9,863 bases of DNA, from contig CAYFOO010000052.1 of assembly GCA_964344775.1 (NCBI GenBank), forward strand, positions 1 to 9,863, read 5' to 3'. Origin of the DNA: CAYFMH01 sp964344775. GTDB lineage: Bacteria; Patescibacteriota; Gracilibacteria; UBA4473. Positions 6,949 to 9,863 of this stretch are shown one piece after another (positions within the stretch are counted from its first letter, which is position 1; each line of letters starts with the position of its first letter). The translations under genes were made by a program, and so were the position numbers. The notes beneath the pieces were generated by a model. That model worked only from the letters and a program-made list of their open reading frames with translations, was not told where the DNA came from and did no database searches.

Positions 6949-7077
6949 TGCCGCACAAACAAAAAAAATTAGGAATGTGTTTTGCGGCACGAACTCGTTG
7001 ATAATGTTATTTTTTAAAAAATGCGAGTTCGGAAAAAATCCGATGATCAAATCAAGATCATCAGATTAACTATCTGA
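6949..7077 (-). promoter_or_regulatory. Highly structured nusA 5' leader
   Basis: Four perfect or near-perfect inverted repeats tile the leader. H1 is 7077-7072 with 7066-7061 (TCAGAT/ATCTGA). H2 is 7062-7056 with 7048-7042 (GATGATC/GATCATC, 7-nt loop). H3 is 7031-7024 with 6997-6990 (CGAACTCG/CGAGTTCG, 8 bp) and has a 14-nt palindrome of A and T in its loop. H4 is 6989-6983 with 6955-6949 (TGCCGCA/TGCGGCA), extended by AAAC/GTTT across one bulge to 11 bp. H3 and H4 abut directly, and H1 and H2 share two bases. The NusA ATG comes 24 nt after H4. I do not recognise a known riboswitch or leader family. Confidence 0.6.
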
Positions 7078-7107
7078 ATCGTAGTTTATTTGGTGCGGTT
7101 TTGTCAA
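7078..7107 (-). promoter_or_regulatory. nusA promoter
   Basis: On the minus strand: perfect TTGACA (7107-7102), 18-bp spacer, TACGAT (7083-7078, 4/6 to consensus). Initiation near 7071 falls at the centre of the palindrome TCAGAT/ATCTGA (7061-7077), which could be an operator or a 5'-end hairpin. Confidence 0.5.
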
Positions 7108-7128
7108 ATTTTTTTTAGAAAGATATTT

Positions 7129-7160
7129 CCCCCTCTTTGAAAAAGAAGGGATTAAGGGGA
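7129..7160. repeat. Short C/G-armed intergenic hairpin
   Basis: TCTTT (7134-7138) and AAAGA (7142-7146) pair around GAA. One C-A mismatch follows, then CCC/GGG (7130-7132 with 7148-7150). The following AAGGGGA and the leading CCCCCTCTTT resemble the ends of the longer palindromic repeat at 2411-2500 and 7222-7320, so it may be a shortened relative. Together with that repeat it accounts for much of the roughly 300-bp gene-free stretch 7108-7409, in which I see no other gene. A further 6-bp palindrome (TTGAAA-ATG-TTTCAA) lies at 7174-7188. Confidence 0.4.
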
Positions 7161-7221
7161 GATTTAAAAACGATTGAAAATGTTTCAAATAAAGGTTTTA
7201 GTACTACCGATGGTTTCAAAT

Positions 7222-7320
7222 CCCTCTTTAATTCTCCTAACGCAAAACCCCTCTTAAAAATCTTTTCCCTAGTATTTCCCCTTATCAAGAGAATAGAACA
7301 CCGGTGAGCGAAGGGAGAGT
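7222..7320. repeat. Palindromic dispersed intergenic repeat, copy 2
   Basis: Second copy of the element at 2411-2500, in the same orientation. 7243-7271 is identical to 2433-2461, and clear similarity runs from 7222 to about 7296. The 3' end has diverged (it holds the palindrome CACCGGTG at 7299-7306 and ends AAGGGAGAG), so the terminal inverted repeat is poorer than in copy 1. Both copies lie in spacers upstream of small plus-strand genes. Confidence 0.55.
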
Positions 7321-7375
7321 ATTTTATATTGAGAAAAATCGGAAAAAACGAATTTGATTTTATCTTTAAAATTCT

Positions 7376-7401
7376 TAATTTTTAATTCGTAATTTTTAAT
7401 T
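7376..7401. repeat. Tandem 12-mer just upstream of the ferredoxin gene
   Basis: TAATTTTTAATT occurs twice (7376-7387 and 7390-7401), separated by CG, giving a 14-bp period that ends 8 nt before the ATG. The same motif class, in the opposite orientation, lies at 3073-3099 upstream of pheT. A ferredoxin promoter is not clear; a weak TTGATT (7354-7359) with TAATTT (7376-7381) is possible. Confidence 0.5.
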
Positions 7402-7409
7402 GTTTTAAG

Positions 7410-7712
7410 ATGGCAAAAATAACTATTGCAGATAATTCGGGAAAACCAGTGGCAAATTTTGATTCAAATGCAGATGAGTCTATCGCTACTCAAGCACAAA
7501 ACAGTGGGGCTCCGGTGCCTGTTTCTTGTGGGGTGGGAGCGTGTCGGACTTGTGTGGGGAAAGTGAAAAAAGGAAAAGAGCATCTTGATGAAGAAGCGGT
7601 GGGGCCAAAACACATTTCTACGGAGGACGATGAGGTACTCACTTGTATCTGTGGTGTCAAAAAAGATGCCCCAGCAGATGCGGAGGTGGAGATTGCATGT
7701 GAGAATCTTTAA
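7410..7712 (+). CDS. [2Fe-2S] plant-type ferredoxin
   Basis: 100 residues, usual length for a small soluble [2Fe-2S] ferredoxin with beta-grasp fold, which carries single electrons in the cytoplasm. The cluster ligands fit Cys40-x4-Cys45-x2-Cys48 (SCGVGACRTCVGKV) and Cys79 (VLTCICG), the canonical plant-type spacing. Two further cysteines are present, Cys81 (forming CxC with Cys79) and Cys97 near the C-terminus. The N-terminal strand pair (KITIADNSGKPVANFD) and the acidic surface fit the family. The ATG has no Shine-Dalgarno site; the sequence before it is a run of AT repeats. The gene stands alone, with no reductase or oxidoreductase beside it, so its redox partner cannot be named. It could serve a reductase, desaturase-like enzyme or Fe-S assembly step elsewhere. 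Confidence 0.9.
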   Translation: MAKITIADNSGKPVANFDSNADESIATQAQNSGAPVPVSCGVGACRTCVGKVKKGKEHLDEEAVGPKHISTEDDEVLTCICGVKKDAPADAEVEIACENL

Positions 7713-7842
7713 TTTCCGGATCATCGCACTTGTTTAGTTTTTCAAAAAGTCTAGCAGGAAGATAATTGGGACCTTTCTTTGCATGCTGGCTTTGGGGTAG
7801 AACTTTCTGGAGTAAACATATTTGAATATAATAAACATCCCT

Positions 7843-7871
7843 ATTTTAGCACAAATAAAGGGTAAAGTCAG
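7843..7871 (-). promoter_or_regulatory. Candidate extended -10 promoter on the minus strand
   Basis: On the minus strand: CTGACT (7871-7866, 4/6 to consensus), 17-bp spacer ending TGC, then TAAAAT (7848-7843), i.e. a TGn-extended -10. Transcription would run antisense toward the ferredoxin 3' end. No convincing gene follows. It is divergent from the promoter of the gene at 7929. Confidence 0.3.
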
Positions 7872-7881
7872 GTAAAAAGAG

Positions 7882-7910
7882 TTGCTTATTTTGTATTTTT
7901 ATGTTAAAAT
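7882..7910 (+). promoter_or_regulatory. Promoter of the 504-residue unknown gene
   Basis: TTGCTT (7882-7887), exactly 17 bp, TAAAAT (7905-7910). Initiation would fall near 7917, after the ATG at 7914 and about 12 nt before the in-frame ATG at 7929, so it decides the start in favour of 7929. Confidence 0.55.
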
Positions 7911-7928
7911 CTAATGATTTATAAAAAA

Positions 7929-9443
7929 ATGACTAAAAACTGGTCTGAAGTCTGCGATGATCCTCGTGAAAACAAGGAAAAATCTCATCAGGAATCTGTT
8001 GAGAATGCTTGTCGTAATTTTGGTGATCAGAGACTTGAGCTGGCCAATGAAATCAAAGAAGTCAGAGAAGCAGTTCAAGCACTCACTAGTGTTCACGTCG
8101 AAGTAGGTCGGCACCCGGAATCCGGAGCGATTTATTATTCTGGAGATTTTCGGGATCATCCGGAATTTTATCGATATTTTGAAGTATTAAAAAAAGAATG
8201 GGGAAAGCTCCCCGCTGATCATCACCGACGGAAATCGCTCGAGATGATGCAGGCGATGGTATCACAGCGAGAAAAGGCACAAATAAACGTTTTGAAGCTA
8301 GAATCTCGAGGCGAAGAGGTCTCTTCTCATGAGTATACCAATGAAATTGTGTGGCGGCAGGTAGCGGGGGTGGATATTTTTATGGTGGGAACTTCTAAAA
8401 ACACGCCAAATCTAGAATATTATCGAAAAAATCAGGAATACTATCTGGCCATGGCTCGACAAGCGGGAGTGATTTCTCTGGAGGGGTTTTCTGATATGCC
8501 TTTGGGAGAATCTCTTACAGAATTCTGGGAAAGAAGTCATCCGGATCACCCTAAATATGGGAAAAATAGTTTTAGCTTTTTTTTACGGGAATTGGCCAAA
8601 GAAAATCCTGATGCCTTCTTGGTAGAAATTGATCCGCGAGATAGTTCGGATGTAGTTTTGGATTCCACGGAAACATCAGATTTTCCGGAGATGCCACCAG
8701 AATTTTTTGCAACTTATTTTCGACATCTTTCAGAAGTTTCTCCCAATCTTGCCCTCAATATACTCGCTGACAAAGAAAAATTAGCTGAAACAGTGCAAAA
8801 ACTATCATTTACGCTCGAAGGGCTTCAGGCCCGATCAATGATTTTAAAACAAAAAGGAATCGCTTATATGCCTTTTTCTTTTTTGGATGATGAGCATCAG
8901 GTGCGTTATGAACCAACCGGTTTAGAATTTGGAGAAACAACCTACTCCGATGCGATGTCAGCCCTCAAGCTACGACGCTTGGCAGCACTTATAAAATCAG
9001 GAAAAATACCAACCCAAGGGCCCGTGCTTGATATTGCAGGAGCGTTGCATACGCATGGAAAAAGATATTATTTTGATAACCCAGACAAGGCCTTCAATGT
9101 ACTTGTTCACAATCCTCAATTTGTGCATTTACATTTGGCTTCTGATCCAGAAATCACCACAGAGGCAGTCCGCCAAATAGCTCAGGAACAAGAGATAACA
9201 AGGGACGATTATCATGTTATGACAGAGGAAGAAAAAGCAACATTTAAAAAAGCCGTACTTGATAGAGATTCACGGCTAAAAAAAGACATTATGAAAGAAT
9301 CTTTTTCCGATGAAATGCGATCAAAACTCCTGGATGGCGATTTTTGGAAGAAATTAAAAGAAGGGGATCCTTATGAAATACCTTTTTATCGACTAAAAAA
9401 CGGGGATTTTGAAGATTTTGGTGTGATTGATTTTTGGAAATAA
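7929..9443 (+). CDS. Unrecognised cytoplasmic protein, possible TraB/ChaN/EreA-like fold
   Basis: 504 residues from the ATG at 7929; an upstream in-frame ATG at 7914 would add five but lies before the predicted transcription start. No signal peptide or membrane helix. Residues about 15-55 (numbering from 7929) are charged and helical, perhaps coiled coil. About 148-186 reads as strand, GT turn, helix, strand (VDIFMVGTSK, then GVISLEGF). About 365-380 reads GPVLDIAGALHTHGK, followed by a helix and NVLVHNP. This order of VxGT, LEG and GxxH recalls the TraB/PrgY, ChaN and erythromycin-esterase-like superfamily, whose His and Glu residues bind metal or act in catalysis. However, the first motif has GTSK where GTxH is usual. 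That link is inference from pattern only. The rest is mixed helical, acidic and lacks other known motifs. The gene is alone, convergent with the DUF2283 gene 9 bp away. Confidence 0.7.
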   Translation: MTKNWSEVCDDPRENKEKSHQESVENACRNFGDQRLELANEIKEVREAVQALTSVHVEVGRHPESGAIYYSGDFRDHPEFYRYFEVLKKEWGKLPADHHRRKSLEMMQAMVSQREKAQINVLKLESRGEEVSSHEYTNEIVWRQVAGVDIFMVGTSKNTPNLEYYRKNQEYYLAMARQAGVISLEGFSDMPLGESLTEFWERSHPDHPKYGKNSFSFFLRELAKENPDAFLVEIDPRDSSDVVLDSTETSDFPEMPPEFFATYFRHLSEVSPNLALNILADKEKLAETVQKLSFTLEGLQARSMILKQKGIAYMPFSFLDDEHQVRYEPTGLEFGETTYSDAMSALKLRRLAALIKSGKIPTQGPVLDIAGALHTHGKRYYFDNPDKAFNVLVHNPQFVHLHLASDPEITTEAVRQIAQEQEITRDDYHVMTEEEKATFKKAVLDRDSRLKKDIMKESFSDEMRSKLLDGDFWKKLKEGDPYEIPFYRLKNGDFEDFGVIDFWK

Positions 9444-9452
9444 ATTTAGTTT

Positions 9453-9674
9453 TTAAGCGGCTAACGCTAAATTATTAATTGGAAAAGAATCAATTTCCAT
9501 CGTTTTTAAATCAATGTACTTGCTAGCGTTTTGGTGAATTTCGATTCCAGTTGGGTGCCCTTTTTTGTCCAGATCGATATTCATATCTTCATTCACTTTT
9601 ATCACAGCAGAGCTTGGTTTATTGTTTAAATGAATGTAGAGTGAGTCGGTGTCTTTGTGATAAGATATTTTCAT
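9453..9674 (-). CDS. DUF2283 family small protein
   Basis: 73 residues, full family length. It starts MKISYHKDTDSLYIHL and continues DMNIDLDKKGHPTGIEIHQNAS, the hallmark pair of motifs of DUF2283 (a small beta-rich domain of unknown biochemical role). It is the second gene of a pair: the upstream gene ends only 6 nt before this ATG, so the two are almost surely co-transcribed. DUF2283 genes are, as I recall, often next to small DUF4258-type genes in toxin-antitoxin-like pairs; this is memory, not tested here. The last residues are NNLALAA, closely resembling the C-terminus of the ssrA degradation tag, which would suit an unstable antitoxin-like protein. A small inverted repeat (AGCG/CGCT, 9456-9468) and AATTTAG/CTAAATT (9443-9449 with 9467-9473) sit at the 3' end. 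No Shine-Dalgarno site. Confidence 0.85.
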   Translation of the reverse strand: MKISYHKDTDSLYIHLNNKPSSAVIKVNEDMNIDLDKKGHPTGIEIHQNASKYIDLKTMEIDSFPINNLALAA

Positions 9675-9680
9675 GATGAT

Positions 9681-9863
9681 TTATTTAAAATTTCTATCGA
9701 AGTAGGCAGTGTGAACAGTTTGATTGTCTTCAAGAAGGATAATTCGGAGGTGCTTTTTTTCTGTCTCAATATAACCCCAATAGCTTATTCTTCCATTTTC
9801 CTGTTTTTTGGTTTTAATAGGATTATCTAATATTTTTTCATAAAAGGGTTCTAATTTTTTAAG
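9681..9863 (-). CDS. Partial small protein, possible toxin-like partner of DUF2283
   Basis: The last 60 residues of a gene whose start lies to the right of the window. The frame stays open from 9863 to a TAA at 9681. The visible part has a helical start (LKKLEPFYEKILDNPI) and three likely strands: GRISYWGYI, KHLRIILLED and TVHTAYFDRNFK. The strand pattern and the YWGYI...LRIILLED...FDR signature look like small RelE/BrnT/DUF4258-type proteins that often precede DUF2283 genes; this assignment is inference. The 6-nt gap to the DUF2283 start supports an operon. Alternatives are a plain conserved hypothetical of phage or plasmid origin. The missing N-terminus prevents a firmer call. Confidence 0.65.
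   Translation of the reverse strand, partial: LKKLEPFYEKILDNPIKTKKQENGRISYWGYIETEKKHLRIILLEDNQTVHTAYFDRNFK

Noticed and set aside
6925..7050. N-terminal extension of NusA back to a TTG at 7050
   Set aside because: The extra 42 residues do not resemble any NusA N-terminus, the stretch is dense in inverted repeats, and MQTQLQAAINQ at 6924 matches the family start.
2411..7320. CRISPR array from the repeats
   Set aside because: Copies are few, far apart and imperfect, with no regular spacers and no cas genes.
7734..7838. 34-residue minus-strand ORF (MFIIFKYVYSRK...)
   Set aside because: The predicted transcription start would fall at its ATG, there is no ribosome site, and length and composition are expected by chance in AT-rich DNA.
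7914..7928. Upstream ATG of the 504-residue gene as the true start
   Set aside because: It lies 3 nt after the -10 box, before the likely transcription start; the next in-frame ATG at 7929 fits. If a different promoter is used, 7914 remains possible.

Overview
The window looks like a chromosomal piece of an AT-rich bacterium, most plausibly from the Candidate Phyla Radiation (Patescibacteria), possibly a Peregrinibacteria-like lineage. This is inferred from the overall style: compact genes, mostly single-gene units, housekeeping genes mixed with orphans, very few Shine-Dalgarno sites, and AT-rich dispersed intergenic repeats. No 16S rRNA gene or other marker here proves it. The standard code fits. 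PheT and NusA read at full length with no in-frame UGA, so the UGA=Gly code of Gracilibacteria/Absconditabacteria is unlikely. All nine visible stops are TAA or TAG.

Layout, left to right. (1) A minus-strand gene (136-1542) for a NrnA-like DHH/DHHA1 protein whose metal-binding motifs are almost all lost, with a charged tail. (2) A divergent promoter region, then a plus-strand orphan two-helix membrane protein (1780-2334) with its own promoter, hairpin leader, Shine-Dalgarno site and terminator. (3) A palindromic intergenic repeat, then a small stand-alone tRNA-binding OB-fold protein (2575-3039) and full-length pheT (3155-5536). (4) A repeat-built hairpin separates pheT from convergent nusA (minus, 5623-6924). 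The nusA mRNA begins with a leader of about 147 nt that is almost entirely tiled by perfect inverted repeats. (5) About 300 bp of repeat-rich spacer, including a second copy of the palindromic element. (6) A [2Fe-2S] ferredoxin gene (7410-7712). (7) A 504-residue unrecognised protein (7929-9443), near-leaderless, with a faint TraB/ChaN/EreA-like motif pattern. (8) On the minus strand at the right edge, a tight pair: a DUF2283 protein whose C-terminus looks like the ssrA degradation tag (9453-9674), and a truncated partner (9681-9863) that resembles a toxin-like small protein.

The informational core (tRNA-binding OB protein, PheT, NusA) covers phenylalanine tRNA charging and transcription elongation control. 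pheS is not adjacent. The other genes appear to be independent units. The observations most worth following are the structured nusA leader, the pseudo-enzyme DHH protein, the orphan membrane gene with its complete private expression cassette, and the DUF2283 pair.
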